Shown here piece after piece: positions 18,898 through 29,315 of a stretch of DNA of 64,000 nucleotides. The stretch comes from Arcobacter sp. GTDB lineage: Bacteria; Acidobacteriota; Terriglobia; Bryobacterales; Bryobacteraceae. Every line of letters starts with the position of its first letter. The stretch's first letter is position 1. The notes under the pieces are model-generated. The model had not been told where the DNA came from and did not search any database. It saw only the letters and a program-made list of their open reading frames with translations. The position numbers and the translations under genes were made by a program. The DNA is taken from contig DYJN01000011.1 of NCBI GenBank assembly GCA_020723085.1, positions 1 through 64,000 of the forward strand, read 5' to 3'.

Positions 18898-21800
18898 ATG
18901 TACGCCAAGGAGTCCCTCATCATGTGGAAATATATATTCTGCTCCGCACTCGCCACAGCGTTATGGTTCGCGGCGCCTGCCTCGGCGCAATTTGAGACGG
19001 CAGAGGTTCTCGGCACCATTCGCGACAGCTCTGCAGCGGTGGTTCCCAACGTCTCTGTCACGCTGCTGAGTCAGGACACCGGGGTGAAGACCACGACAAC
19101 GTCGGACGCGTCGGGCAGTTACAGCTTTTTCAACGTTCGCGTGGGCCGCTACACGGTTACGGCGGAAGCCGCGGGCTTCTCGAAGTTCACTGCCGCCGAC
19201 ATCCTGGTGAACGTGAACTCGCGCCAGCGGGTCGATATCACGATGCAGCTCGGGGCGGTCACGGAAGTGATCGAGGTGAAAGACGCGGCTGCGGCGCTCC
19301 AGACCGACACGAGCGAGAAGAGCCAGGTGGTCGGCACGCAGCAGATCGTCGAGCTGCCGCTGAACGGCCGCAGTTATTCCGATCTGGCGCTGCTGGCAAC
19401 CAATGTCCGGAAGTCCCCTATCGCCATGACGCCCACGACGCCTCGAGAAGGCTCGGTCAATGTGAACGGCATGCGGAGCACGTACAACAACTTTCTGCTC
19501 GACGGCATGGACAATAACGCTTATTCGACGTCAAACCAGGGCTTTTCCAACCAGGTGGCGCGCCCCTCGCCGGACGCGGTGGCCGAGTTCCGCGTCATTA
19601 CGAGCAACTTCAGCGCGGAATACGGACGCGTGGGAGGAGCGGTAATCAATGTGGTGATGCGCTCTGGCACAAACCAGTTCCATGGTTCGCTCTACGAGTT
19701 TTTCCGCAATACGAAATTGAACGCGGTGGGCTTCTTCAAGCCGAAAGGCGGGTTGAAGCCGCCTCTGAACCAGAATCAGTTCGGACTGACCATCGGCGGG
19801 CCATTCGTGAAGAACCGCGTGTTCTTCTTCGCGGGTTACGAAGGTTTCCGCCAGATTCAAAAGACGGTCTACTTCGCCACGATTCCCAACATGAACGACC
19901 GCGCGGGCATTCTGCCCGTCAGTGTTTACAATCCGCTCACGGCCACGCTGTACCCCGCGGGAACGCCGGCAGCCATGACGCCGTTCGCGCGGAAGGTTCT
20001 CTCCGAGCTGCCTCCGGTGCCCGCCGGCTCGGCGCGCTCCAACGACTACCAGCAGGCGTTGCTGAACCCCCGCGATTACGGCGACAAGTATGACGCCAAG
20101 ATCGATGCGGCGCTCAACAGCCGCATGACCGGCTTTCTCCGGTTCAGCCAGTGGAAAGACAATCAGTTCTACTCGCCTTATCTGGAAGGGCCGTCGGGCG
20201 GGTCGGGCAACGGCTATGTCCGGGTCTTGAGCCAGGCGGCGGCTGCCGGGTACACGTGGACGCTGACGCCGACGTCGCTGCTGGAGGTCCGGATGAGCTA
20301 CACGCACATGCGGGCGGGCAAAGCCCCTCCGTTCCTGGGCGGACCGAGCATGGAAGCGGTCTATGGCATCCGCGGGCTGCCTACAGCGCCGGACATCACC
20401 GGCGGTCTGAGCACGCAGAACATCAGCGGCTTTACGACGGGCATCATCGGACGCCAGGCCACCAATCCGCAATTCCAGCATCCCACCGTGTGGAATCCGA
20501 AGGTCAATTACTCGATTCTGCGGGGGCGCCATAGCATGAAAGCCGGCGCGGAATTCCACTGGATTCTCACCCAGGTGATGGACGTGAATCCTGTCTATGG
20601 ACTGCTGGGGTACGCGGGACAGTTCAGCCGCCCGACGTGCGCCATCCTGGGCCGGCCGGCAGGCTGCTCGATCCCCGCCGATCAGGCCAGCTACAATCTG
20701 GCGGACTTCATGTTCGGGCTGCCCAGCCAGATTCAGCTCGCCAACTGGCTGGTGGGCAACTACCGCCAGCGGGACACTTTCGCCTATTTTCAGGATGACT
20801 TCCGCGTCAACTCGCGGCTGACGCTGAACCTGGGCTTGCGCTATGAATTTGCGACGCCGCGATGGGACCGCGACAACATGCTTTCGAACTTCGATCCCGC
20901 GGGCGTCCGCATGGTGATGGCGCGTCCGGGGAGCCTGTATGACCGCGCGCTGGTCGATCCCGATTACACGAATTGGGGCCCGCGTTTCGGGTTTGCCTTC
21001 ACTGCAAATCCGAAGACGGTCGTCCGCGGCGGCTACGGCATCAGTTACATGCACCAGAACCGCATGGGCAGCGCGGACCTGCTGGGCATCAACGGGCCGC
21101 AAGTCAACATCGCCACCATCAACCAGACCATCCCCGCCGGAGGGCCGGCGCCGGCAACTTTCCGGACGGCCGAAAACGCCTTCCCGCCGGGCATGAACGA
21201 CCCGGACAAGTTCAACCCCGTGAACGCAAATGTCTCCTACATTCCCCGCGACACGCGCTGGCCATATGTGCAGACGTGGTTCCTGGGCATTCAGCGGGAG
21301 CTCCCCTCGAACTGGGTGGTCGAGATCGGCTATACGGGCAACCACGGCTTGCGCCTGCCGATTCTCGGGGACTACAACCAGGCCTTTCCAAACCAGCCGG
21401 GGCAGAGCCTTGGCATTCAAGCCCGGCGCCCCATTCAGAGCTTCGGCGCCATCACCTGGGTGAATCCCGCGGGCCAGACCGTCTACAACGGCCTTTCCGT
21501 GCGTGCCGAGCGGCGCCTCAGCGGCGGAATGTATTTCCTGAATTCGTTCACCTGGTCCAAGGCGCTGGGCAATTCCGAACAAGCCCTGGAGAACAACGCG
21601 GTGGTGCAGAACATCCGCGATCTGAAGAACGAACGCGGGCCCACGAGCTATGACACCACGTTCATCAATGTGACCAGTCTTGTGTACCGTCTGCCATTCG
21701 GAAAGGGCCGGCGGTTCGGCGCGTCGTGGAATGGGGTGCTCGATGCCGCTGCGGGTGGATGGGAGGTCAATACGATCCACACTGCTTACTCCGGGCGCCC

Positions 21801-22227
21801 CGTGAACGTCATCTACACGCCGTCCGCCGCCCTCGATGTCACCGGGCGGCTCGCGGAATGGCGCGGCGGGGCGCAGCAGCGCCCGAATCTCATTGGCGAC
21901 CCGTCCCGCCCGTCCGGCGCGAGCATGATCGACGCGTACTGGAACAAGGCGGCATTCGCCATCCCGGCGGCGAGCGAGCCGTTCGGCAACGTGGGGCGGA
22001 ACGCTTTTCGCGGTCCCGACCTCTGGCAGTGGGACTTCGCCGTGAACAAGAGGTTCCGCCTGCCACGGGAGGGGATGTCGCTGCAGTTCCGCTCCGAGTT
22101 CTTCAACTTCCTGAACCGGGCGAATTTCGGCCAACCTGCCTCCAACGTCAGCGCTTCGAACTTCGGAACCATCCGCTCCACGTTTGCTCCGAGGCAGATT
22201 CAGTTCGCCCTGAAGCTGATGTACTGA
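18898..22227 (+). CDS. TonB-dependent receptor with N-terminal carboxypeptidase-regulatory-like domain (Oar-like)
   Basis: 1109 aa; signal peptide; GTIRDSSAAVVPNVSVTLLSQDTG; plug NVNGMRSTYNNFLLDGMDNN; terminal aromatic LKLMY. Translation may begin at ATG 18922. Confidence 0.9.
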   Translation: MYAKESLIMWKYIFCSALATALWFAAPASAQFETAEVLGTIRDSSAAVVPNVSVTLLSQDTGVKTTTTSDASGSYSFFNVRVGRYTVTAEAAGFSKFTAADILVNVNSRQRVDITMQLGAVTEVIEVKDAAAALQTDTSEKSQVVGTQQIVELPLNGRSYSDLALLATNVRKSPIAMTPTTPREGSVNVNGMRSTYNNFLLDGMDNNAYSTSNQGFSNQVARPSPDAVAEFRVITSNFSAEYGRVGGAVINVVMRSGTNQFHGSLYEFFRNTKLNAVGFFKPKGGLKPPLNQNQFGLTIGGPFVKNRVFFFAGYEGFRQIQKTVYFATIPNMNDRAGILPVSVYNPLTATLYPAGTPAAMTPFARKVLSELPPVPAGSARSNDYQQALLNPRDYGDKYDAKIDAALNSRMTGFLRFSQWKDNQFYSPYLEGPSGGSGNGYVRVLSQAAAAGYTWTLTPTSLLEVRMSYTHMRAGKAPPFLGGPSMEAVYGIRGLPTAPDITGGLSTQNISGFTTGIIGRQATNPQFQHPTVWNPKVNYSILRGRHSMKAGAEFHWILTQVMDVNPVYGLLGYAGQFSRPTCAILGRPAGCSIPADQASYNLADFMFGLPSQIQLANWLVGNYRQRDTFAYFQDDFRVNSRLTLNLGLRYEFATPRWDRDNMLSNFDPAGVRMVMARPGSLYDRALVDPDYTNWGPRFGFAFTANPKTVVRGGYGISYMHQNRMGSADLLGINGPQVNIATINQTIPAGGPAPATFRTAENAFPPGMNDPDKFNPVNANVSYIPRDTRWPYVQTWFLGIQRELPSNWVVEIGYTGNHGLRLPILGDYNQAFPNQPGQSLGIQARRPIQSFGAITWVNPAGQTVYNGLSVRAERRLSGGMYFLNSFTWSKALGNSEQALENNAVVQNIRDLKNERGPTSYDTTFINVTSLVYRLPFGKGRRFGASWNGVLDAAAGGWEVNTIHTAYSGRPVNVIYTPSAALDVTGRLAEWRGGAQQRPNLIGDPSRPSGASMIDAYWNKAAFAIPAASEPFGNVGRNAFRGPDLWQWDFAVNKRFRLPREGMSLQFRSEFFNFLNRANFGQPASNVSASNFGTIRSTFAPRQIQFALKLMY

Positions 22228-22305
22228 GGCCGAACTTCTACGGCGGTGCGCGTCTCGGCAGAAACAGGCGCGCACTGCCGTGCTCCAGCGCGGCGCTTGC
22301 TGCCG

Positions 22306-22375
22306 GCGGCGGAAAGAGGAGAGACTCCTCATTGGAGGAGCGCGGCAGGGGCATCCGGCCCGCGCTTTCCGCCGC
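22306..22375. other. Structured intergenic element (three-way-junction-like inverted repeats)
   Basis: GCGGCGGAAAG (22306-22316)/CTTTCCGCCGC (22365-22375); inside, CTCCTC-ATTG-GAGGAG (22325-22340). Confidence 0.55.
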
Positions 22376-22584
22376 AGCCCTTTGAAAAAGAACATCGTGA
22401 ATCTCCGGTTGTCTTCGGGCTGGGCTGTCTGAGGAGAGCCTCCGCTTTGCAAACGCGGCGGTGAAGCGTCCGGCTGAAAGGGCTCGATCCGCTATACTGG
22501 CGCGCTGGCGCCGGCAAGAGCGCCCCAATGCACAGGACAGACAGAGGATTCCGTGGCGAGGCGATTCCGTGCCGCCGGGGGAAG

Positions 22585-23967
22585 TCAGCCGCCCAAAGAG
22601 GCTTCGTAGACCACGGCGCCTTTGGTGTCGTGGTGGCGCAGCACCAGCCGGCTGCCTGCGGCGGCGGGTTCCACGGTGATACTGAGGAAGCCGCCGCCCA
22701 CGCGGTGGAAGCGGTGGTAGCGTTTGTCCTCGCCGGGACTGCCGAGCGCGCTGCGGTCGCTCGCCGGACCCGCGGAGAATTCCTGGAGCCCCGTCTCAGG
22801 ATCGACGGAGTGATATTGCCAGTGGCGGTCGCCGCAGATCACGACCAGGTTTTTCTTGCCGCCCGCCCACGCGCGCAGTTCCTTGCCCTCGGTGGCGAAG
22901 GCGGCGTTGGCGTGGTTGTCGGTGTTGTCTGAGCGATCCGGCCCGACCCACGGCGTCGGGCTGAGAATGATCTTCCAATCCGCATCGCTCTGATCGACCG
23001 TGCTCTTCAGCCAGGCCTTCTGCTCAGCGCCAAGGATGGTCTTCGACGGGCCATCGGGAGCGTTGTTGGGCGAGCGGTAATCCCGGCCTTCGAGAAGCCA
23101 GATCTGCACGCCTTTTCCCCAGCGGAACGTCCTGTATGTCTTGCCTTCAACCGGCGTCTGTTCCAGGAAAATGCGCTGGCCTTCGGCGAAGGTCATCGGC
23201 TTCATCCAATCCGGATCCTTGCCGGGCCAGCAGTCATCGCACAGCGTGTCGTGGTCGTCCTTCATCCAGTACACGGGCGTTTTGGCCAGGAACTGCAACG
23301 GACGGGGCATGGCCCAGAGCCTCTGCCAATGGTAGCGGGCGGCCTCGGTGGTGCTGGCAAGGGGCGGGTCAAAATCATAGTACACGCTGTCGCCGAGGAA
23401 GACGGCGAACTGCGGCGCGAGCTTCTCCATGGCAGGAAAGATCTCAAGACCCTGGTCATCGTCAGCCGACAGCCAGGAGAAGCAGTCCGCTGCGGCGAAC
23501 TTCACCGGCACGCGGCGCTTGGAGTCCGGAGACGTGGTGAACGAGGCGAGCGCCTTGTCCGGCTTCGTGTGGATTTCGGCCCCCACGTAATAGGTGCGGC
23601 CCGGGCGCAGGCCCGTGAGGGAGGTTTTGACGACGAAATCGTTCTTCGTTTCCGCCTGAAGCCATTCGCCGGGCTTGGCGTCCTTCATGTCGGGCCGCGT
23701 GGCGACCCAGATGCGCACGCGCCCAGGCAGACCGGGCACGGCGCCGGGCAGCAGCCACGGATCCTGATCCTCAGGAAGGGCGGGCGGACGCGAGCCTTCG
23801 TACTTGGGCGCCTGGTAGCGGCCCTTGTTCTGCGCGGGCTGCTGGGACAGGCGGAAGCGCACAGCCGCGGAACGATCCGTGACCTCGCCGATGCGCAGAC
23901 CTTCGGCCACGTAAGGCCCTTGGGCGAGGAGCAGAGCGGGGAAGAGCAAGGCGCAATATCTCATCAC
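22585..23967 (-). CDS. PhoD-like alkaline phosphatase/phosphodiesterase
   Basis: AAADCFSW.. then FAVFLGDSVYYDFD, YWMKDDHDTLCDDCWPG, VVICGDRHWQYHS metal-ligand motifs; signal peptide. Confidence 0.85.
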   Translation of the reverse strand: MMRYCALLFPALLLAQGPYVAEGLRIGEVTDRSAAVRFRLSQQPAQNKGRYQAPKYEGSRPPALPEDQDPWLLPGAVPGLPGRVRIWVATRPDMKDAKPGEWLQAETKNDFVVKTSLTGLRPGRTYYVGAEIHTKPDKALASFTTSPDSKRRVPVKFAAADCFSWLSADDDQGLEIFPAMEKLAPQFAVFLGDSVYYDFDPPLASTTEAARYHWQRLWAMPRPLQFLAKTPVYWMKDDHDTLCDDCWPGKDPDWMKPMTFAEGQRIFLEQTPVEGKTYRTFRWGKGVQIWLLEGRDYRSPNNAPDGPSKTILGAEQKAWLKSTVDQSDADWKIILSPTPWVGPDRSDNTDNHANAAFATEGKELRAWAGGKKNLVVICGDRHWQYHSVDPETGLQEFSAGPASDRSALGSPGEDKRYHRFHRVGGGFLSITVEPAAAGSRLVLRHHDTKGAVVYEASLGG

Positions 23968-24017
23968 AAAGGGTTGTAATGCACGCGTTGCTCCGTGTCA
24001 ACCGTAGAGTGGCGCGC

Positions 24018-25832
24018 TCAGCGCAGTTCGACGCCCGCCAGGAAAGCCCGGCCCGGCATGGGCACGCGGAGGATCTCCTCGTAGCGGGTGTTGGCGAGAT
24101 TGGCGATCTGCACAAAGGGCGAGAAGTGGCGCCCGCGCCAAGCTACCGAGACGTCCCATACCGCGTAGGGGGCGCGCGCCCGCCGTTCCATCGCGCCGAG
24201 GCGCGTCCGGGCGAGCATTTTGCCGGCCGTGCCGGTCCAGGAAAAGACGCCGGAATGGATCGGGTAGTTCAGAACGTATTTGGTGAAAAGCCCTTCCGGG
24301 AGGGACGAAACCGCGTGCATCCCTGTGTAGGAAAATTCCGCCAAATGCGCCCGCCGCCGCCAGGAGGCGGAGGCTTCGATGCCGGTGAAATTCAGCCGCG
24401 TGATGTTGCGGGCTTCCCACGGGCCGAGGGGAGACGGGCTGGCATAATCGATGCCGTCGCGGTCCTGACGGTGGAAAACGGTGCTCTGGAGGCGCCAGGG
24501 ACCGGACGGGCGGAAATCGGCGCCGGCTTCGAAGTTCCAGGCGGTCTCCGGACGCAGCGAAGCGTTGCCGCGGTTGGCAGGATCGCGGTAATAGAGGTCC
24601 GTGAACGTGGGGAGGCGGAAGGCGCGGCTCGCTGAGACGCGCAGCTTGAGCCGCGAACTTGCCCACCAGCCGCCTGCCAGCATGGGGCTCACCTGATCGA
24701 AGGCGCCGCGGAAGCTCTCGCTGCGGAGCCCGAGCGAGAGCGAGAAGCGCCGCAGCGCGCGGACATCGAAAGCCGCATAGGCTGCTCCGCGGGCGCGGCT
24801 GTGGACGCCGAGATTGGACGACTCGATCCGGTCGGTGAACGCTTCCGCGCCGGTGAACAACGTGACGCCGCCCCGCCAGTGGTCGCGGCGGCGGAGCGAG
24901 CCGTGGAATCCCTCGGCGACATGATGGTTCTGATAGCGCTGCGGGTTGTCACGGAACAGGTAAAAGAGATCGGAATGGCGGCGGTAGCTGAATGCCGCTT
25001 CCCATGACGAGGAAAAATTCTGGTGCAGGCTGGCGAACCAGGTTTTGGTCCGCTCCCAGGACGGATAGGGTCCGTAAAAATCCTGCGCGCCGAAAGGCTT
25101 GTCGGCATAACCGAGATCCAAGCCGGTGCGTCCGAGGGGGGATTCGACCAGCGTGTGCGCGCTGGCGGCGAGGTTGCGGTAGTCGCGGTTCGCCATGAAG
25201 CCGCTCGAGAAATCGCGCGACACTGAGAGCGACTGCGCCACGGCGCCTGCCTTGCCGGACAGCGTGGCCATCTGGTGCTGCGTGCCGAAGCTGCCGGCTG
25301 CGAGGCGCAGGCGCGCCTGCCAGCCTTCCGGCGGCGCCGTGAGAATGTTCACCACGCCTCCGAGCGCGTCGGACCCGTACAGCGTGGAACCTGAGCCGCG
25401 CAGCACCTCCACCGCCTGCACGGCGTCCAGCGGCGCGGGCACGTCCAGGGAATGGTGACCCGACTGCGGATCATTCATTCGCCGCCCATTCAGCAACACC
25501 AGTGTCTGCCCGAACGACGCGCCGCGGATGGAGAGATCGCTCTGCACGCCGCCGGGCGCGCGCCGGCGCACGTCCAGGGAGGGATCCAGCTGCAGCAGGT
25601 CAATGACGCCGGAAAACAGCAGGGACTGCTCTTTCACCGGCAGCGAGACGACGGCGCGATCGGCTTCCTCCAGCGGCAGCGGCTCCCACGTGCCGGTTAC
25701 GACTACGGCATCATGCCGAGCAGGCGGCTGGCTCTGTCTGTCCGACTGAGGGTCTGAGGGCGGTTGGGGCGCCTGCGCCAGAAGGGCCAGGCAGAGCGGG
25801 ACAAGACACGCTCGGCGGGCGATTCTCCACAT
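24018..25832 (-). CDS. TonB-dependent receptor (BtuB/FepA type)
   Basis: Plug LSIRGASFGQTLVLLNGRRMNDPQSGHHSLDVPAPLDAVQAVEVLRGSGSTLYGSDALGGVVNI; C-terminal NLANTRYEEILRVPMPGR. Confidence 0.92.
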   Translation of the reverse strand: MWRIARRACLVPLCLALLAQAPQPPSDPQSDRQSQPPARHDAVVVTGTWEPLPLEEADRAVVSLPVKEQSLLFSGVIDLLQLDPSLDVRRRAPGGVQSDLSIRGASFGQTLVLLNGRRMNDPQSGHHSLDVPAPLDAVQAVEVLRGSGSTLYGSDALGGVVNILTAPPEGWQARLRLAAGSFGTQHQMATLSGKAGAVAQSLSVSRDFSSGFMANRDYRNLAASAHTLVESPLGRTGLDLGYADKPFGAQDFYGPYPSWERTKTWFASLHQNFSSSWEAAFSYRRHSDLFYLFRDNPQRYQNHHVAEGFHGSLRRRDHWRGGVTLFTGAEAFTDRIESSNLGVHSRARGAAYAAFDVRALRRFSLSLGLRSESFRGAFDQVSPMLAGGWWASSRLKLRVSASRAFRLPTFTDLYYRDPANRGNASLRPETAWNFEAGADFRPSGPWRLQSTVFHRQDRDGIDYASPSPLGPWEARNITRLNFTGIEASASWRRRAHLAEFSYTGMHAVSSLPEGLFTKYVLNYPIHSGVFSWTGTAGKMLARTRLGAMERRARAPYAVWDVSVAWRGRHFSPFVQIANLANTRYEEILRVPMPGRAFLAGVELR

Positions 25833-25873
25833 ACGCTCTTGGGATAGAAGACTGCGAACTCTTTTATTCCAGT

Positions 25874-26809
25874 TTACTCGGAAACGGGGCCGGCTGGCGC
25901 GGGTAATGCGCCGACGATCTCGAGAAACGCGCGCGCGGCGTGGCTGAGGGCGCGCCGGGCGGGGTAGACGAGGCGGATCTTGCGCTCGACGCGCAGTTCC
26001 TCGACCTCCACCTCGTTGAGCAAGCCTTGTTCGATCTCCTGCTCCACGCACATCTTGGGAAGGAAGGCGACGCCCTCGTTCTGCTGCACCATGCGGCGGA
26101 TCGTCTCCACGGTGGGCATCTCCACGTCCATGTTCAGCGGGACGCGCGCGCGCTGAAAGGCTTTCAGCACCACCTCGCGGTACGGCGAAAGGACATTGTG
26201 GGCGACGAAGGTCTCCATGCCGAGTTCCGTGATGGAGACGGTCCTGCGACCGGCGAAGCGGTGACCCGGGCTGACGACGAACGCGAGGTGATCCGTGTAG
26301 ATGACCCGCGTCTCCAGGCGGTTGTCCTCGGGGTCGTAGCTGATGACGCCCATTTCGAGATCTCCGTCCAGAAGCTGAGCGGGGATGCGGCTGGAAAGGC
26401 AGCGGCGCACCTGCACCTTGACCTTGGGATAGAGCCGCCGGTAGGCTTCGATGTGCTTGAGCAGGTAGAGCGCCGTCGATTCGTTGGCGCCGATCGAAAG
26501 GCGTCCGGACGCCCGGTCACGGAGCTCGGCGAGCGCATTCATCATGTCCGATTCGAGGTTCTGGAAGCGGCGGCAGTAGTCCAGCACAATCTTGCCGGCA
26601 TCGGTAAGAATCAGGTCGCGCCCGGCGCGGTCGACGAGTTTCTCCCCCAGTTCAGACTCCAGCTTCTGTAGCGACAGCGACACGGCGGGCTGGGTCCGCA
26701 TCAGCTTCTCCGCAGCCCGGGAGAAGCTGCCCTCGGTGGCAACCGTGTGGAAGACTTTAAGCAGATAGAGTTCCAAGAGTGCGATCTCCCTCTTGCAGGT
26801 TCGTATCAA
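25874..26809 (-). CDS. LysR-family transcriptional regulator
   Basis: N-terminal wHTH FHTVATEGSFSRAAEKLMRTQPAVSLSLQKLESELGEKLVDR; divergent from leuA. Confidence 0.93.
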   Translation of the reverse strand: MIRTCKREIALLELYLLKVFHTVATEGSFSRAAEKLMRTQPAVSLSLQKLESELGEKLVDRAGRDLILTDAGKIVLDYCRRFQNLESDMMNALAELRDRASGRLSIGANESTALYLLKHIEAYRRLYPKVKVQVRRCLSSRIPAQLLDGDLEMGVISYDPEDNRLETRVIYTDHLAFVVSPGHRFAGRRTVSITELGMETFVAHNVLSPYREVVLKAFQRARVPLNMDVEMPTVETIRRMVQQNEGVAFLPKMCVEQEIEQGLLNEVEVEELRVERKIRLVYPARRALSHAARAFLEIVGALPAPAGPVSE

Positions 26810-26963
26810 CCCTGTTTATCACATATGCTCCGATTATTCAATGGTAGTCTCTTATTAATTTGATCTATGCTATGGATTTGAAGAGAATGAGAAGAAGCGC
26901 TGCCGACGGCTGACCGGCCCCCGACAGCCTGGATCGCCAAGACCAAGGAGAGCGAACCTGATC
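26810..26963. promoter_or_regulatory. Divergent lysR/leuA intergenic control region
   Basis: AT-rich core (26815-26885: TTATCACATATGCTCCGATTATTCAATGGTAGTCTCTTATTAATTTGATCTATGCTATGG) inside a strongly GC-rich sequence, between divergent genes. Confidence 0.5.
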
Positions 26964-28163
26964 ATGGATGATGTACGAGAGCGAGAACGTGTCTATATCT
27001 TCGACACCACGCTGAGGGACGGCGAGCAGTCGCCCGGTTGCTCGATGACGGTGCCGGAGAAGCTCCAGATGGCACACAAGCTTGCCGAGCTTGGAGTGGA
27101 TCTGCTGGAAGCGGGCTTTCCGATCGCCAGCGAGGGCGACTATCAGGCAGTCCGCCTGATCAGCACGGAGCTGCCGTGGGTCCGGGTGGCGGCCCTGGCG
27201 CGCGCCTGTCGGCTGGACGTGGAGCGCGCGGCGAGCGCGCTGGAGCCGGCCAAGCTCAGCCGCATTCACACGTTTATCGCCACCAGCGACATCCATCTGA
27301 AGTACAAGCTGCGGAAGTCGCGCCAGCAGGTGCTCGAGGAGGCTTGCGCGGCGGTGGAGCTGGCCCGGCAGTTCACCGGTGACGTGGAGTTCTCGGCGGA
27401 AGACGCGACGCGCACTGATCCGGACTTTCTGGAGCAGGTGACGCTGGCCGTGGTGAACGCCGGGGCGAAGACGGTGAACCTGCCCGACACGGTGGGCTAC
27501 TCGGTGCCGGAAGAGCACGCGGAGCTGATCGGGAGGATGGCGCGGGCAGTGAACGGGCGGGCGATCATCAGCGTGCACTGCCACAACGATCTGGGGCTGG
27601 CGGCGGCGAACTCGCTGGCGGCGGTTCTGGCGGGGGCGCGGCAGGTGGAGTGCACGATCAACGGCATCGGCGAGCGGGCGGGCAACTGCGCGCTGGAAGA
27701 GGTCGTGATGACGATGAAGGTGCGTGCGGACCGGTTCCCGTTCTACACGGGCATCGCCACTGAGCACCTTTTCCCGGCCAGCCAATTGCTGTCTTCGCTG
27801 ATCAGTTTCGGGCCGCAGCCGAACAAGGCCATTGTGGGCTCCAACGCGTTCGCGCACGAGGCTGGCATTCATCAGGACGGCTACCTGAAGGAGAAGTCGA
27901 CCTACGAGATCATCGACCCGAAGACGGTGGGCATTCCGGAAGGGCGCCTGGTGCTGGGCAAGCACTCCGGGCGGCACGCGCTGCGCGCAAAGTGCGAGCA
28001 TCTCGGCTACCAGCTCGCCAAGGATGAACTCGATGTGGTCTATCACGGCTTCATCGAAATCGCCGACCGCAAGAAGGGCGTCACCGACCAGGAGATCCTC
28101 GCGCTGATTCACACGCTGAAGGCGGGCGAGCACGTGCGGGCCGACCGCGTGGCAGCCGACTAG
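26964..28163 (+). CDS. leuA: 2-isopropylmalate synthase, short form without C-terminal regulatory domain
   Basis: [48 protein letters not shown]; first gene of leuABCD; ORF ends at 399 aa. Confidence 0.93.
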   Translation: MDDVRERERVYIFDTTLRDGEQSPGCSMTVPEKLQMAHKLAELGVDLLEAGFPIASEGDYQAVRLISTELPWVRVAALARACRLDVERAASALEPAKLSRIHTFIATSDIHLKYKLRKSRQQVLEEACAAVELARQFTGDVEFSAEDATRTDPDFLEQVTLAVVNAGAKTVNLPDTVGYSVPEEHAELIGRMARAVNGRAIISVHCHNDLGLAAANSLAAVLAGARQVECTINGIGERAGNCALEEVVMTMKVRADRFPFYTGIATEHLFPASQLLSSLISFGPQPNKAIVGSNAFAHEAGIHQDGYLKEKSTYEIIDPKTVGIPEGRLVLGKHSGRHALRAKCEHLGYQLAKDELDVVYHGFIEIADRKKGVTDQEILALIHTLKAGEHVRADRVAAD

Positions 28164-28227
28164 CCCTGCGCCGCGGCCGCACGGCGCGCTACACTCTCGA
28201 TTTGCGCCAGAGGCTGAATCACGATCT

Positions 28228-29310
28228 ATGAAGCTGAATATCCTTGTCCTGCCCGGCGACGGCATCGGAACCGAGGTCACGCGCGAGGCCGTGCGCGTGC
28301 TCCGCCGGGTCGCGGAAAAATACGGCCACGAGCTGTCGCTGGCCGAGGGGTTGCTCGGCGGCATCGCGATTCACAGGACGGGCAGCCCGATTCCGGAAGA
28401 GACGGCGCGGCTGGCGGCGGAAGCCGACGCCACGCTGCTCGGCGCGGTAGGGCTGCCGGAATTCGACAACGCGCCGCCTTCGCAGCGTCCCGAGCGCGGG
28501 CTGCTGGGGATCCGGAAGGTGCTCGGCGTGTTCGCCAACCTGCGTCCCGTGCGCGCCTACGAAACGCTGCTGGATTCCTCGCCGCTCAAGAACGAGCGCG
28601 TCCGCGGCACCGACATGATCATCGTGCGGGAGCTGACCGGCGGCATCTACTACGGCACGCCGCGCGGCATCGAGGGTTCGGGACCGGAAGAGCGTGCCGT
28701 GAACACGATGGCCTACACGCGCGCCGAGATCGAACGCATCGCGCGGATGGCGTTCGAACTGGCCCGGCAGCGGCGGCGGAAGCTTTCGAGCGTGGACAAG
28801 TCGAACGTGCTCGAGTGCTCGCAGCTCTGGCGGCGGGTGGTGGCCGGGCTTTCGGCGGAATATCCGGACGTGGAGCTCGAGCACGTTCTGGTGGACAACT
28901 GCGCCATGCAGCTGGTGCTGAACCCCACGCGGTTCGACGTAGTGCTGACGGAGAACATGTTCGGCGATATTCTGAGCGACGAAGGGGCGGTGCTGGCCGG
29001 ATCGATCGGCATGCTGCCTTCGGCCTCGATCGGCCCGAAGCGGCCGTCGGGCGCATGGGTGGGACTGTATGAACCGGTGCACGGTTCGGCCCCGGACATC
29101 GCCGGGCAGGACCGGGCCAATCCCTTCGGCGCCATCGGGAGCGTGGCGGCGATGCTCGAGTATTCGTTCGGACTGAAGGAAGAGGCCGCTGCCGTGCAGC
29201 GCGCGATGGACGCCGTGCTCGCCAGCGGCCGTGTGACCGCCGACCTGAAACCCAAGGGCGCCCCGTGTTCCACGAGCGAAGCCGGCAGCGCCGTCTGCGA
29301 AGCGATTTGA
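28228..29310 (+). CDS. leuB: 3-isopropylmalate dehydrogenase
   Basis: [72 protein letters not shown]. Confidence 0.96.
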   Translation: MKLNILVLPGDGIGTEVTREAVRVLRRVAEKYGHELSLAEGLLGGIAIHRTGSPIPEETARLAAEADATLLGAVGLPEFDNAPPSQRPERGLLGIRKVLGVFANLRPVRAYETLLDSSPLKNERVRGTDMIIVRELTGGIYYGTPRGIEGSGPEERAVNTMAYTRAEIERIARMAFELARQRRRKLSSVDKSNVLECSQLWRRVVAGLSAEYPDVELEHVLVDNCAMQLVLNPTRFDVVLTENMFGDILSDEGAVLAGSIGMLPSASIGPKRPSGAWVGLYEPVHGSAPDIAGQDRANPFGAIGSVAAMLEYSFGLKEEAAAVQRAMDAVLASGRVTADLKPKGAPCSTSEAGSAVCEAI

Positions 29311-29315
29311 AAGTC

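Noticed and set aside
19531-22452. 973-aa antisense ORF opposite the TonB receptor
   Set aside because: Arg/His/Pro-rich composition typical of the reverse strand of GC-rich genes; the sense frame has clear signal peptide and receptor motifs.
26889-26915. Short ORF MRRSAADG* before leuA as a possible attenuation leader peptide
   Set aside because: No leucine codons, no terminator/antiterminator pair with U-tract before leuA.
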